From positions 62,001-126,000 of the forward strand of contig NZ_FOFF01000016.1 in NCBI RefSeq assembly GCF_900110755.1: a stretch of 64,000 nt of DNA, in the 5' to 3' direction. Every line of letters starts with the position of its first letter. Within the stretch, counting starts at the first letter, position 1. The notes beneath the pieces were generated by a model. It made no database searches. It was not told the DNA's origin and was given only the letters and a program-made list of their open reading frames with translations. This DNA comes from Streptomyces sp. yr375. GTDB taxonomy: Bacteria; Actinomycetota; Actinomycetes; Streptomycetales; Streptomycetaceae. Below, one piece after another: positions 42,639-51,898 of the stretch. The position numbers and the translations under genes were made by a program.

Positions 42639-43964
42639 TCAGCCGAGGAGGACCACCTCGACCTCGGTGCCGGGCTCGACGGACTCCACGTCCTCGGGGA
42701 CGACGATCAGCGAGTCGGCGTGCGCGAGGGCCGCCACCAGGTGCGAGCCGGCCCCGCCGACCGGTCGGACGGTGCCGTCGGCGCAGGTGGCGCGCAGGAA
42801 CTGTCGGCGGCCCTTCGGCGAGGTCAGCGCCTTGTCCGCGACCAGTGTCGCGCGCGTGGTGGGCCGGTGGACGTCGTCGAGGCCCATGAGGGCGCGGATG
42901 GCGGGACGGACGAACAGTTCGAAGGAGACGTACGACGACACCGGGTTGCCGGGCAGGGCCAGCAGCGGGGTGTGGTCGGGGCCGACGGAGCCGAAGCCCT
43001 GCGGCTTGCCGGGCTGCATGGCGAGCCTGCGGAACTCGACCCCGCCGCCCGCCTCGTCCTCGTCCCCGACGTGCTCCAGGGCCTCCTTGACGACGTCGTA
43101 CGCCCCGACGCTCACCCCGCCGGTGGTGACGACCATGTCCGCGCGGACGAGCTGGTCCTCGATGGTGGCGCGCAGCGTGTCGGCGTCGTCGGCGACCGCG
43201 CCGACCCGGTAGGCGATGGCGCCGGCGTCCCGCGCGGCCGCAGTGAGGGCGAAGCTGTTGGAGTCGTAGATCTGGCCGCTGCCCAGCTCCTCGCCGGGCT
43301 GGACGAGTTCGCTGCCGGTGGACATGACGACCACGCGCGGGCGCGGGCGCACGCGTACGGCGGCGCGGCCGATCGCCGCCAGCAGGGCGATCTGGGGCGG
43401 GCCGAGGACGGTCCCGGCGTCGAGGGCGCGATCGCCGGCCTGTACGTCGCTGCCCTTCGCGCGTACGTGCGCGCGTGCCTCCGCGGACCGGTACACGCGC
43501 ACGTGCCCGGACGCCTGCTCTGGGGCGAGGCTGCGGGCGCGCATCCCGCTGACCGGCCCCTCGCCGAGCCCGCCGTCGGTCCACTCCACAGGGACGACGG
43601 CCTCGGCACCCGGCGGCAGGGGCGCGCCGGTCATGATCCGCGCGGCCTGGCCCGGCCCCACGTGCAGCAGGTCGGCCCGCTGCCCCGCCGCGACGTCCCC
43701 TACGACGTCCAGCGCCGCCGGGAACTCCTCGCTCGCGCCCGCGACATCCGCGACCCGTACCGCGTACCCGTCCATGGAGCTGTTGTCGAAGGGCGGCAGG
43801 GAGACCGCCACCGTGACGTCCTCGACGAGCACGCAGCCCTGGGCGTCGGGCAGTTGCAGCTCGATGGGCTCCAGGGGGCGGACGGTGGCGAGGATGTCCG
43901 CCAGGTGTTCGTCCACCGACCAGAGGTGGTCCTGGTCGGCGGTGCGGGGCGCGGCGGTGCTCAA
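42639..43964 (-). CDS. glp: Gephyrin-like molybdotransferase Glp (MoeA family)
   Basis: MoeA-type protein of 441 residues. It has LPPFDNSSMDGYAVRVADV near residue 58, VVMSTGSELVQPGEELGSGQIYDSNS near 200, VVTTGGVSVGAYDVVKEAL near 258 and LALPGNPVSSYVSFELFVRPAI near 315, and a C-terminal beta domain. MoeA inserts molybdate; in actinobacteria the copy next to sepX/glpR (Glp) has been recruited to the FtsZ ring as a gephyrin-like scaffold. Location favours the Glp role, though both are possible. The start is TTG at 43964 behind GGAG; galU ends six bases upstream. Confidence 0.88.
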   Translation of the reverse strand: MSTAAPRTADQDHLWSVDEHLADILATVRPLEPIELQLPDAQGCVLVEDVTVAVSLPPFDNSSMDGYAVRVADVAGASEEFPAALDVVGDVAAGQRADLLHVGPGQAARIMTGAPLPPGAEAVVPVEWTDGGLGEGPVSGMRARSLAPEQASGHVRVYRSAEARAHVRAKGSDVQAGDRALDAGTVLGPPQIALLAAIGRAAVRVRPRPRVVVMSTGSELVQPGEELGSGQIYDSNSFALTAAARDAGAIAYRVGAVADDADTLRATIEDQLVRADMVVTTGGVSVGAYDVVKEALEHVGDEDEAGGGVEFRRLAMQPGKPQGFGSVGPDHTPLLALPGNPVSSYVSFELFVRPAIRALMGLDDVHRPTTRATLVADKALTSPKGRRQFLRATCADGTVRPVGGAGSHLVAALAHADSLIVVPEDVESVEPGTEVEVVLLG

Positions 43965-43969
43965 AGTGG

Positions 43970-44872
43970 CTACATCTCCTCGGTGACGTAACTGCGAAGC
44001 CAGGACCGGAAGTCCGGACCCAGATCTTCACGTTCGCACGCGAGTCTGACAATGGCCCGCAGGTAGTCGCCGCGGTCGCCGGTGTCATAGCGCCGGCCCT
44101 TGAAGACGACGCCGTGGACCGGACCGCCGACCTTCTCGTCCTGCGCGAGCTGCTGGAGGGCGTCGGTGAGCTGGATCTCGCCGCCGCGGCCCGGCTCGGT
44201 CTCGCGCAGCACGTCGAACACGCTCGGGTCGAGGACGTAGCGCCCGATGATCGCGTAGTTGGACGGGGCGTCCGCCGGATCCGGCTTCTCGACGAGACCG
44301 GTCACCTGGACGACGTCGCCGTCCGCCGTGGGTTCGACGGCCGCGCAGCCGTAGAGGTGGATCTGCTCGGGGGCGACCTCCATGAGCGCGACGACGCTGC
44401 CGCCGTGCTGCTCCCGCACCTCGATCATCCGCTGGAGTAGCGGGTCACGGGGGTCGATGAGGTCATCCCCCAGGAGGACGGCGAACGGCTCCTGTCCGAC
44501 GTGCGGGGCGGCGCACAGGACGGCGTGTCCGAGGCCCTTGGGGTCGCCCTGGCGCACGTAGTGCATGGTCGCGAGGTCGCTGGACTGCTGGACCTTGGCG
44601 AGCCTGGCGGCGTCGCCCTTCTTCTGCAGCGCCGACTCGAGTTCGTAGTTGCGGTCGAAGTGGTCCTCCAGGGGGCGCTTGTTGCGGCCCGTGACCATGA
44701 GGACGTCGTCGAGACCGGCGGAGACGGCCTCCTCGACCACGTACTGGATCGCCGGCTTGTCCACGACCGGCAGCATCTCCTTGGGAGTGGCCTTGGTCGC
44801 CGGCAGGAACCGGGTGCCGAGACCGGCTGCGGGGATGACAGCCTTGCTGATCCTGGGGTGCGACTGAGTCAT
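43970..44872 (-). CDS. galU: UTP--glucose-1-phosphate uridylyltransferase
   Basis: GalU makes UDP-glucose for cell-wall glycans, trehalose and exopolysaccharide. The 300-residue protein has the nucleotidyl motif KAVIPAAGLGTRFLPATKATPKEML at residue 10, MVTGRNKRPLEDHFD near 58, VLLGDDLID near 130 and the C-terminal GRRYDTGDRGDYLRAIV. It is the first gene of the galU-glp-moaC-moaB/mog-rimJ-like run and is divergent from the formyl-THF cyclo-ligase gene. Confidence 0.97.
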   Translation of the reverse strand: MTQSHPRISKAVIPAAGLGTRFLPATKATPKEMLPVVDKPAIQYVVEEAVSAGLDDVLMVTGRNKRPLEDHFDRNYELESALQKKGDAARLAKVQQSSDLATMHYVRQGDPKGLGHAVLCAAPHVGQEPFAVLLGDDLIDPRDPLLQRMIEVREQHGGSVVALMEVAPEQIHLYGCAAVEPTADGDVVQVTGLVEKPDPADAPSNYAIIGRYVLDPSVFDVLRETEPGRGGEIQLTDALQQLAQDEKVGGPVHGVVFKGRRYDTGDRGDYLRAIVRLACEREDLGPDFRSWLRSYVTEEM

Positions 44873-44998
44873 GTCGGCAACCTTATCCGGTGATTTTGAG
44901 AGGGATCTGTAGCTCCGGTTAATTCATGATCATATGACCGCGTTGGAGCGGTGTGAGAGGAGTGCGTGCGCTATGTGGAAGCTGTACGGGAGCGGCGT

Positions 44999-45613
44999 AT
45001 GAGCCACCTCGAGGGCGGACCAGAGTCTGCCAAACGTATGTTGCGGCGAGAGTTCCTGGCCATGAGAAACAGGTTGACGACGGACGACCTGCGCACGGCG
45101 GCCGTCGCCCTGGCCGCCCGCGCCCTGGAGCTGCCCGAGTTGGCGCACGCGCGCGTGGTGGCGGCGTACGTCTCCGTGGGCACCGAACCCGGCACCCTGG
45201 CGCTCCTGGACGCGCTCCGCGCGCGGGGCGTACGCGTCCTGCTGCCCGCGCTGCTGCCCGACAACGACCTGGACTGGGGCGCCTACACCGGCGAGGACTC
45301 CCTCGCGCCGGTCCAGCACGGCGGACGGATGGCCCTCCTGGAGCCGACCGGCGAGCGCCTCGGCGCGGACGCTGTGACGGGCGCCGACGTCGTGCTGCTG
45401 CCGGGGCTCGCGGTCGACGAGCACGGTATGCGGCTGGGCCGCGGCGGAGGCTCGTACGACCGCGTACTGGCCCGCCTGGCGGACTCCGGCGCCCGCCCCC
45501 ACCTGGTGGTGCTCCTGTACGACACAGAGGTCGTGGAGCACGTCCCCGGAGAGGCACACGACCGGCCGGTGCACGCCGTGGTGACGCCCTCGGGAGTACA
45601 CCGCTTCACCTGA
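44999..45613 (+). CDS. 5-formyltetrahydrofolate cyclo-ligase
   Basis: Enzyme of 204 residues that converts 5-formyl-THF to 5,10-methenyl-THF with ATP. It has KRMLRREFLAMRNRLT at the N terminus, VAAYVSVGTEPGT near 55, LLPGLAVDEHGMRLGRGGGSYDRVLARL near 137 (the ATP/substrate loop) and a conserved C terminus. The ATG at 44999 has GGGAG six bases upstream; a GTG 33 bases earlier is an alternative. A strong terminator follows. Confidence 0.94.
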   Translation: MSHLEGGPESAKRMLRREFLAMRNRLTTDDLRTAAVALAARALELPELAHARVVAAYVSVGTEPGTLALLDALRARGVRVLLPALLPDNDLDWGAYTGEDSLAPVQHGGRMALLEPTGERLGADAVTGADVVLLPGLAVDEHGMRLGRGGGSYDRVLARLADSGARPHLVVLLYDTEVVEHVPGEAHDRPVHAVVTPSGVHRFT

Positions 45614-45667
45614 CCCGCCCGCCCGCCTGCATGCCTGCCTGGCTGCGACCTCTACGCGACCTGCACG

Positions 45668-45713
45668 CACGGAAAGGGGCCGTCCACGCGCGCGTGGACG
45701 GCCCCTTTCCGTG
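45668..45713. terminator. 46-base perfectly palindromic bidirectional terminator
   Basis: Two 23-base arms (CACGGAAAGGGGCCGTCCACGCG... outer half, mirrored) meet with no unpaired bases. It lies 54 bases after the cyclo-ligase stop and ten bases from the stop of the convergent penicillin acylase gene, serving both. Confidence 0.9.
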
Positions 45714-45722
45714 GTCGGCCGC

Positions 45723-48521
45723 TCAGGGCTTCAGGACCAGGGTGTCGCTGGTGCCGGCGTCGACCGCCTTCTTGGAGAAGGCCCAGTCGAGCAGCTCACC
45801 GTTGGCCCACTTGCCCGTCTGGTCGGTGTAGTGGGCGCTGAAGGCGTGTCCCGAGGCACCGCTGAGGTTGATCCACTTCGACTTGTCGAGATCGTCGAGG
45901 TTAACCACCATCCGCATCGACGGCACCCACACGACGCCGTAGCCGCCGGCCGCGTTCCACCCGGTCGCGTTGACCGCCGCCTCGCCGCCGCTGAGCTTCC
46001 AGGGGCCGCGGTTGAGGATGTACTGCAGGAAGCCGGGGCCGCTGGTGCCCAGGGTCTGGTTCTTCAGGAACAGGCGGTGCAGCCGGCCCCAGCTCCAGGT
46101 GTCGATGTCCTTGCCGAGCTTGGCGGTCAGCTCCCAGCGGGCGTCGATCATGGCGCGCGCGAACAGCTTGTCGCGGTTGTGGTCGGCGCCGGGGCGGGTG
46201 CCCGACTCGGGCGTCGTCCACCACGCGCTGTCCGGCTTGTCCATGAGGTTGCGCACGACCTCGAACCAGCGGTCGCCGCCGTCCGGCTGCGCCTGGTCGG
46301 CCTCGCGCTGACCGCACTCGCGGACCTTGTCGGTGTTGTCGACCGGTCCGGTGCTGTCGACCGGGTCGACCCACAGGCACTGCCCCTCGACACGCAGCTC
46401 CTTGGGCAGCTTGTTGCCGAAGGCCAGCTTGAGGATGTTGCGCCAGACCGCGTTGAAGTAGGCGGCCGCGGCCGAGTCGGCGTCCAGCCGGTAGTCCCAG
46501 CCCTGGAGCAGCTTCTGCGCCTCGCGGACGTCCGGATCGTCCAGGTTGATGTCCAGCAGCTTGGTGACGAGCAGCCGCGCGATCTGACTGTCGTCGTCCA
46601 GTTGCATCTGGCGCATGTCGTCGGTGGAGATCTTGCCGCCGCCCTTGATCTTCAGCTTGATCAGGTCGGTGATGCGCTGGCTGCGGGTGCCGTAGCCCCA
46701 GTCCGTGGTGAGCGTGTAGGGGTACTTGCCCTTGTCGACGACGGCCTGGTTGGCGGTGACGATGTACCCGCGCGCGGGGTCGTACTCGTAGGGCAGCTCG
46801 TCGAAGCCGATGTAGCCGGTCCACTTGTACTTGGAGTCCCAGCCGGGCGCGGGGATCGAGCCGTCGACGCCCTTCGCGCGCGTGGGGATCTTCCCGGGCA
46901 GTTGGTAGCCGATGTGGTTCGCGGTGTCGGCGTAGACGAGGTTCTGCGACGGCACGTCGAAGAGCTTGGCCGCGGCGCGGAAGCCGTCCCAGTCCTTCGC
47001 CTTACCCATGGCGAACACGGCGTCCATGGAGGTGCCCGGTTCCAGCGCGGTCCACTTCAGGGCGACGGCGTAACCGTCGCCGCGGTCGGGTGCCGCGGTG
47101 TCGACGGTGGCCTTCTTGCCGACCTTGACGAGTTCGTCGTCACGGTCGGACAACAGGGGCATCCCGTCCTCCGTCTGCCGGACGACGATCTTCTTGGCGG
47201 CCCCGCCGGCGACCTTGATGGTCTCCTCGCGTGTGGTGAAGGGCTTCACCTTGCCGTCGTACTGGTAGCCGTCGTCGCCGGAGAGCTTCTCCAGGTAGAG
47301 GTCGGTGACGTCGACGCCGGAGTTGGTCATGCCCCAGGAGATGTTCTGGTTGTGGCCGATGACCACACCGGGCATGCCCGCGAAGGTGTAGCCGGAGACG
47401 TCGTACCGGCACGTGGCGGAGACGGTGCGGCAGTGCAGGCCCATCTGGTACCAGACGGACGGCAGCGACGCCGACAGGTGCGGGTCGTTGGCCAGCAGCG
47501 GCTTTCCGGTGATCGTGTGACTCCCGGCGACGACCCAGGAGTTGGAGCCGATGCCGTTGCCGTTCACGCCGACGGCCGTAGGAAGGTCGTCCAGGACGTC
47601 GTAGAGGCCCGAGAGCTGGCTCTGCAGGGCCGAACCCGTGCCGCCCGACGTTCCGGTGCCACCGCCACTCGTAGCGCCGCCGGAGCCGCCGTTCGTGGAC
47701 GAGTCGCCGGAGCCGCTCCCGCCGTCCCCGTCGCTCTGCTTGAACGACTTGGTCAGCTCGTCGTACTGGCCCTCCTGGACGATCGCCTGGTTGCGGTCGT
47801 ACGGGTACTGCGGGTACAGCTCGGCGATCTGCTGCGGGCCGAGACGGCTGGTCATCAGGGCGCGGTCGATCTCGTCCTGCATGTTGCCGCGCAGGTCCCA
47901 GGCCATCGCCTTCAGCCAGGAGACCGAGTCGACCGGGGTCCACTGGGCGGGCGTGTAGTCGTTGGTGAAGCCCAGGGCCGCGTACTCCAGGGAGATGTCC
48001 GCGCCATCCTTGCCCTTGAGGTAGGCGTTGACTCCCTTGGCGTACGCCTGGAGGTACTTCTTGGTGTCGGCCGACAGCTTGGTGTCGTACTCCTGCTGGG
48101 CTACGCGGTCCCAGCCCAGGGTGCGCAGGAACTCGTCGTTGTCGACCTGGCTCTTACCGAACATCTCCGACAGCCGCCCGGACGTCATGTGCCGGCGCAC
48201 GTCCATCTCGTAGAACCGGTCCTGCGCCTGGACGTAGCCCTGCGCCATGAACAGGTCCTCATCGGAATCCGCATAGATCTGCGGGATTCCGTAGCCGTCC
48301 CGCTGCACGTCGACGGGTCCGGACAGACCCTCGAGCGTGATCGAACCCTTGGTCTGCGGGAAGGACGCGCGGACGGTGCTGATGGACCAGTAGGCGCCGT
48401 AGGCGATGCCTCCGATGATGGCCAGCACCAGCACAAGCACGATCAAACGGGCTTTGCGCCCCTTCTTCCTGCCGGACTTGCCGGGCTTGTCACCCGATGT
48501 GGCGGTGGTGTTGGGGGGCAT
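45723..48521 (-). CDS. Penicillin acylase family protein (Ntn hydrolase), membrane-anchored
   Basis: Protein of 932 residues. A cytoplasmic basic tail and one N-terminal membrane helix (ARLIVLVLVLAIIGGIAYGAYW, ~24-45) precede the alpha chain (VDVQRDGYGIPQIYADSDEDLFMAQGYVQAQDRFYEMD). A Gly/Ser/Thr-rich spacer (~265-297) leads to the beta chain, which starts at the catalytic Ser326 in GIGSNSWVVAG, where self-cleavage after Gly325 is expected. It would hydrolyse amides such as acyl-homoserine lactones, penicillins or other N-acyl compounds outside the cell. The ATG at 48521 is the chosen start; the frame extends 35 codons further without a ribosome site. Confidence 0.93.
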   Translation of the reverse strand: MPPNTTATSGDKPGKSGRKKGRKARLIVLVLVLAIIGGIAYGAYWSISTVRASFPQTKGSITLEGLSGPVDVQRDGYGIPQIYADSDEDLFMAQGYVQAQDRFYEMDVRRHMTSGRLSEMFGKSQVDNDEFLRTLGWDRVAQQEYDTKLSADTKKYLQAYAKGVNAYLKGKDGADISLEYAALGFTNDYTPAQWTPVDSVSWLKAMAWDLRGNMQDEIDRALMTSRLGPQQIAELYPQYPYDRNQAIVQEGQYDELTKSFKQSDGDGGSGSGDSSTNGGSGGATSGGGTGTSGGTGSALQSQLSGLYDVLDDLPTAVGVNGNGIGSNSWVVAGSHTITGKPLLANDPHLSASLPSVWYQMGLHCRTVSATCRYDVSGYTFAGMPGVVIGHNQNISWGMTNSGVDVTDLYLEKLSGDDGYQYDGKVKPFTTREETIKVAGGAAKKIVVRQTEDGMPLLSDRDDELVKVGKKATVDTAAPDRGDGYAVALKWTALEPGTSMDAVFAMGKAKDWDGFRAAAKLFDVPSQNLVYADTANHIGYQLPGKIPTRAKGVDGSIPAPGWDSKYKWTGYIGFDELPYEYDPARGYIVTANQAVVDKGKYPYTLTTDWGYGTRSQRITDLIKLKIKGGGKISTDDMRQMQLDDDSQIARLLVTKLLDINLDDPDVREAQKLLQGWDYRLDADSAAAAYFNAVWRNILKLAFGNKLPKELRVEGQCLWVDPVDSTGPVDNTDKVRECGQREADQAQPDGGDRWFEVVRNLMDKPDSAWWTTPESGTRPGADHNRDKLFARAMIDARWELTAKLGKDIDTWSWGRLHRLFLKNQTLGTSGPGFLQYILNRGPWKLSGGEAAVNATGWNAAGGYGVVWVPSMRMVVNLDDLDKSKWINLSGASGHAFSAHYTDQTGKWANGELLDWAFSKKAVDAGTSDTLVLKP

Positions 48522-48787
48522 CGCTGTCCTTGCTGTCCTAACGCGAGCGGCAGGCGGTCCTGGAGTGCTGGAGCAACCATAGGCGCAGGGCTTCGCGCGA
48601 CTTGACGCGGAGTCGGGTACCGGCACGGAAGGATGTTCGATCTTGACTCGGCAAGCGTCAAGAAATCGTCAAGAGTTAGGTAAGGTAACGAAGTAGTTGG
48701 GTCCGGAGCGCACAGCTTCGTGTCCGATGAATCCGATGCACATGTTGTGCCCGCGCGAGGCGCGCGCGCCGGTGAAGGGAACCGCCG

Positions 48788-50293
48788 CTGACTGTCCACC
48801 ACCTCAACCAGCTCCTGCTCGTCTGCTCGCTGGTCCTGCTGATCGCCGTCGCGGCGGTCCGGATCTCCTCGCGCAGCGGGCTCCCCAGCCTGCTCGTGTA
48901 CCTGGGGATCGGCATCGCCATGGGCCAGGACGGCATCGGCGACATCCACTTCGACAACGCCGAACTGACCCAGGTCATCGGCTACGCCGCCCTGGTCGTG
49001 ATCCTCGCCGAGGGCGGCCTCGGCACGAAGTGGAAGGAGATCGAACCGGTCCTGCCCTCCGCCACGGCGCTGGCGCTGGCCGGCGTCGCGGTGAGCGTCG
49101 GCGTCACCGCCACGGCCGCGCACTTCGTGATGGGGCTGGAGTGGCGGCAGGCGCTGATCATCGGCGCGGTGGTGTCCTCGACGGACGCGGCGGCGGTCTT
49201 CTCCGTCCTGCGCAAGATCCCCCTGCCCTCGCGCGTGACGGGCACCCTGGAGGCCGAGTCCGGCTTCAACGACGCCCCGGTGGTCATCCTGGTGGTCGCC
49301 TTCTCCACGGCGGGCCCCGTCGAGCACTGGTACATGCTGCTGGGCGAGATAGCCCTGGAGCTGGCCATCGGCGCCGCCATCGGCCTCGCGGTCGGCTGGC
49401 TGGGCTCCTGGGGCCTCAGGCACGTCGCGCTGCCCGCCTCCGGCCTCTACCCGATCGCCGTCATGGCGATCGCGGTCACCGCGTACGCGGCGGGCTCACT
49501 GGCGCACGGCAGCGGCTTCCTGGGCGTCTACCTCGCGTCGATGGTCATGGGCAACGCGAAGCTGCCGCACTGGCCCGCCACGCGCGGGTTCGCCGACGGC
49601 CTCGGCTGGATCGCCCAGATCGGCATGTTCGTGCTGCTCGGCCTCCTGGTCACCCCGCACGAGCTGGGCGACGACGTGCTGCCCGCGCTCGTCATCGGCC
49701 TGGTGCTCACCATGGTGGCCCGCCCGCTCAGCGTCGTGCTGTGCCTGACGCCGTTCCGGGTGCCGTGGCAGGAGCAGACGCTGATGTCCTGGGCCGGGCT
49801 GCGCGGCGCCGTGCCCATCATCCTGGCGACGATCCCCATGGTGAACGGCGTCGAGGGCAGCCGCCGCATCTTCAACATCGTCTTCGTCCTGGTCGTCGTC
49901 TACACCCTGCTTCAGGGGCCGACGCTGCCCTGGCTGGCGCGCACGCTGCGGCTGGGCGGCGACCCCGAGGCCGCCGACCTCGGCGTCGAATCCGCGCCCC
50001 TGGAGCGACTGCGCGGGCACCTGCTGTCGGTCGCGATCCCCGAGGGGTCGAAGATGCACGGCGTCGAGGTCAACGAGCTGCGACTGCCGGCCGGGGCTGC
50101 CGTCACCCTCGTCGTACGCGACGCAAAATCGTTTGTCCCGCTGCCGACGACGGTGCTGCGACACGGCGACGAACTGCTCGTGGTCGCCACCGACCCGGTC
50201 CGGGACGCGGCGGAACTACGACTCCGCGCGGTGGGCCACGGCGGCAAACTGGCCGGGTGGCTCGGAACGGGCACCGCCGACACGGCCCGTTAA
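48788..50293 (+). CDS. Potassium/proton antiporter (CPA family) with RCK_C domain; apparent CTG start
   Basis: Membrane antiporter of 501 residues with about twelve helices and motifs GTLEAESGFNDAPVVILVV and GLRGAVPIILATIPMVNG, followed by a cytoplasmic TrkA_C/RCK_C domain (LSVAIPEGSKMHGVEVNELRLP...HGDELLVVATD). It likely exports K+ or Na+ in exchange for protons. The first in-frame ATG/GTG/TTG-type codon is GTG 48896, inside the first helix. Upstream in frame LTVHHLNQLLLVCSLVLLIAVAAVRI completes that helix, and the frame is closed by TGA at 48773. The only fitting start is CTG at 48788, with GAAGGGA at the right distance. Confidence 0.88.
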   Translation: MTVHHLNQLLLVCSLVLLIAVAAVRISSRSGLPSLLVYLGIGIAMGQDGIGDIHFDNAELTQVIGYAALVVILAEGGLGTKWKEIEPVLPSATALALAGVAVSVGVTATAAHFVMGLEWRQALIIGAVVSSTDAAAVFSVLRKIPLPSRVTGTLEAESGFNDAPVVILVVAFSTAGPVEHWYMLLGEIALELAIGAAIGLAVGWLGSWGLRHVALPASGLYPIAVMAIAVTAYAAGSLAHGSGFLGVYLASMVMGNAKLPHWPATRGFADGLGWIAQIGMFVLLGLLVTPHELGDDVLPALVIGLVLTMVARPLSVVLCLTPFRVPWQEQTLMSWAGLRGAVPIILATIPMVNGVEGSRRIFNIVFVLVVVYTLLQGPTLPWLARTLRLGGDPEAADLGVESAPLERLRGHLLSVAIPEGSKMHGVEVNELRLPAGAAVTLVVRDAKSFVPLPTTVLRHGDELLVVATDPVRDAAELRLRAVGHGGKLAGWLGTGTADTAR

Positions 50294-50444
50294 CGGCATG
50301 TTTCGTATGGTTCACACTCCGCCAAACGCAGGTGGACGCCCGCGTGGTGCTCGCTTTCACAGGTGCACCACGCGTTGCCCCCTGTACGATGAAGGCGCAT
50401 TCTGATCGAACCAACTCTGCCTGACGCAGTGCTGGCGCGACCGT

Positions 50445-51830
50445 ATGGCGGCCGAGAACCCCTCCACAGTGGGCGCCGGCAACTACCGCAGTCAGCGCAA
50501 GAGGACAGCTCTCGGCGCCCCGGCCCGCACATGGGTCGCGCTACCAGGCGGCAGAAAGGCACGGGCCGTGGCATCCACGGTCACCTCCCGCCCGGGATAC
50601 GGACAACTGCTGCGCACCCGCGGCGCCTGGACGTTCCTGCTCCCCGGCTTCGCTGCGCGCCAGCCGTTCGCGATGCTCACCATCTCCATCGTGCTGCTCG
50701 TGCAGCACACCACCGGCTCGTACGGTGCCGCCGGCGCCGCCGCGGCCGTCACCGGCGTCTCCATGGCCCTGTGCGCCCCGTACAGCGGCCGTCTCGCCGA
50801 CCGCTACGGCCAGCGCGCGGTGCTGCTCCCCGGCGTGCTCGTGCACACGCTGTCCGGCCTCACCTTCACGGCCCTCGCCCTCTCCCACGCCCCCCTGTGG
50901 GCGCTGTTCGTGGCGGCGGTGCCCACAGGCGCGTCGGTGCCGCAGATCGGTCCCATGGTGCGGGCCCGCTGGGGCGTGAAGCTGAAGGGCTCGCCCCTGA
51001 TGACCACCGCGGCGGCCTTCGAGTCCGTCACCGACGAGCTCACCTTCGTCTTCGGCCCGCTCCTGGCGACCGCCCTGTGCACGGCCGTGAACCCGGCCGC
51101 CGGCCTGGTCACCGAGGCCTCGCTGACCCTGCTCGGCGGCCTGCTGTTCGCCGCACAGAAGAGCACGCAGCCCCAGGTCGCCGCCGCCGGGCACGCGCGC
51201 GTGGAGCACGGCTCGGCGCTGCGCGTCCCCGGTGTGCGCGTGCTGATCGTGGCCTTCCTGGGCATCGGCGCCGTCTTCGGCGGCATGCAGGTCTCGCTGG
51301 CCGCGTTCACCGAGTCGATCGGCGAACCCGGCCTGAACGGCGTCCTGTACGGCACCTTCGCCGCGGGCAACATGCTCTCCGGCCTGGTCTGCGGCGCCGT
51401 CGCCTGGAAGGTGGCACCGCAGCGACGCCTGGTCGTCGCCTACGGCGCGCTGGCCCTCGTCGCCTCCGGCTTGTGGGCCGCGCACTCGGTGCTCGTGCTG
51501 GCGGGCCTCGGCCTCCTGGTCGGCATGTGCATCGCGCCCGCGCTGATCACCGGCTACACGCTGGTCGAGGGCCTGGTCCCGGCCGGGGCTCGTACCGAAG
51601 CGTTCACCTGGCTGACGGGCGCGGTGGCGCTCGGGCAGGCGGCGGCGGTCACGGTCGCCGGACAACTGGAGGACCGCTTCTGGGGCGGGGCCGGTTTCCT
51701 GGTGCCGATGGGCGGCACACTGCTGGCCCTGGGGACGCTGCTGGCCCTGCGATCGAGCCTGGCGACTCGCCCACGCGCGCGTACCGTCGCACGTGGCGTC
51801 GGTCACCGCGTGCCGGTGACAGTGGACTGA
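50445..51830 (+). CDS. MFS transporter
   Basis: Major facilitator permease of 461 residues (or 420). Twelve hydrophobic segments start near residue 60; the loop 2-3 signature is GRLADRYGQRAVLLPGVLV near 115. It belongs to the drug/proton antiporter type of DHA permeases; substrate unknown. Start is uncertain: ATG 50445 adds about 40 residues with weak codon bias and no clear ribosome site, while GTG 50569 (ASTVTSRPGYGQLL) has AGAAAGG upstream. Confidence 0.85.
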   Translation: MAAENPSTVGAGNYRSQRKRTALGAPARTWVALPGGRKARAVASTVTSRPGYGQLLRTRGAWTFLLPGFAARQPFAMLTISIVLLVQHTTGSYGAAGAAAAVTGVSMALCAPYSGRLADRYGQRAVLLPGVLVHTLSGLTFTALALSHAPLWALFVAAVPTGASVPQIGPMVRARWGVKLKGSPLMTTAAAFESVTDELTFVFGPLLATALCTAVNPAAGLVTEASLTLLGGLLFAAQKSTQPQVAAAGHARVEHGSALRVPGVRVLIVAFLGIGAVFGGMQVSLAAFTESIGEPGLNGVLYGTFAAGNMLSGLVCGAVAWKVAPQRRLVVAYGALALVASGLWAAHSVLVLAGLGLLVGMCIAPALITGYTLVEGLVPAGARTEAFTWLTGAVALGQAAAVTVAGQLEDRFWGGAGFLVPMGGTLLALGTLLALRSSLATRPRARTVARGVGHRVPVTVD

Positions 51831-51860
51831 TCCTCCGGAATACGTCAAGATAGACCGTCG

Positions 51861-51887
51861 TTAGCACTCACTGAGTGAGAGTGCCAG
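51861..51887 (+). promoter_or_regulatory. CIRCE-like operator (HrcA binding site)
   Basis: TTAGCACTC, nine bases, then GAGTGCCAG. The left arm matches the CIRCE consensus (TTAGCACTC-N9-GAGTGCTAA) exactly and the right arm at seven of nine positions. It overlaps the ribosome site of the zinc-ribbon gene, the usual position of CIRCE in heat-shock operons. Confidence 0.75.
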
Positions 51888-51898
51888 GAGGAAGACCA

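Noticed and set aside
45711..48605. A 964-codon open frame on the plus strand, opposite the penicillin acylase gene
   Set aside because: It is the GC-rich shadow of the minus-strand acylase, which has full family motifs and proper starts; the plus-strand product is low-complexity Val/Asp/Arg with no motif.
48675..48700. Iron-box-like TTAGGTAAGG near the antiporter promoter
   Set aside because: Only the left half resembles the DmdR/IdeR consensus; the right half does not match, and neither flanking gene is iron-related.
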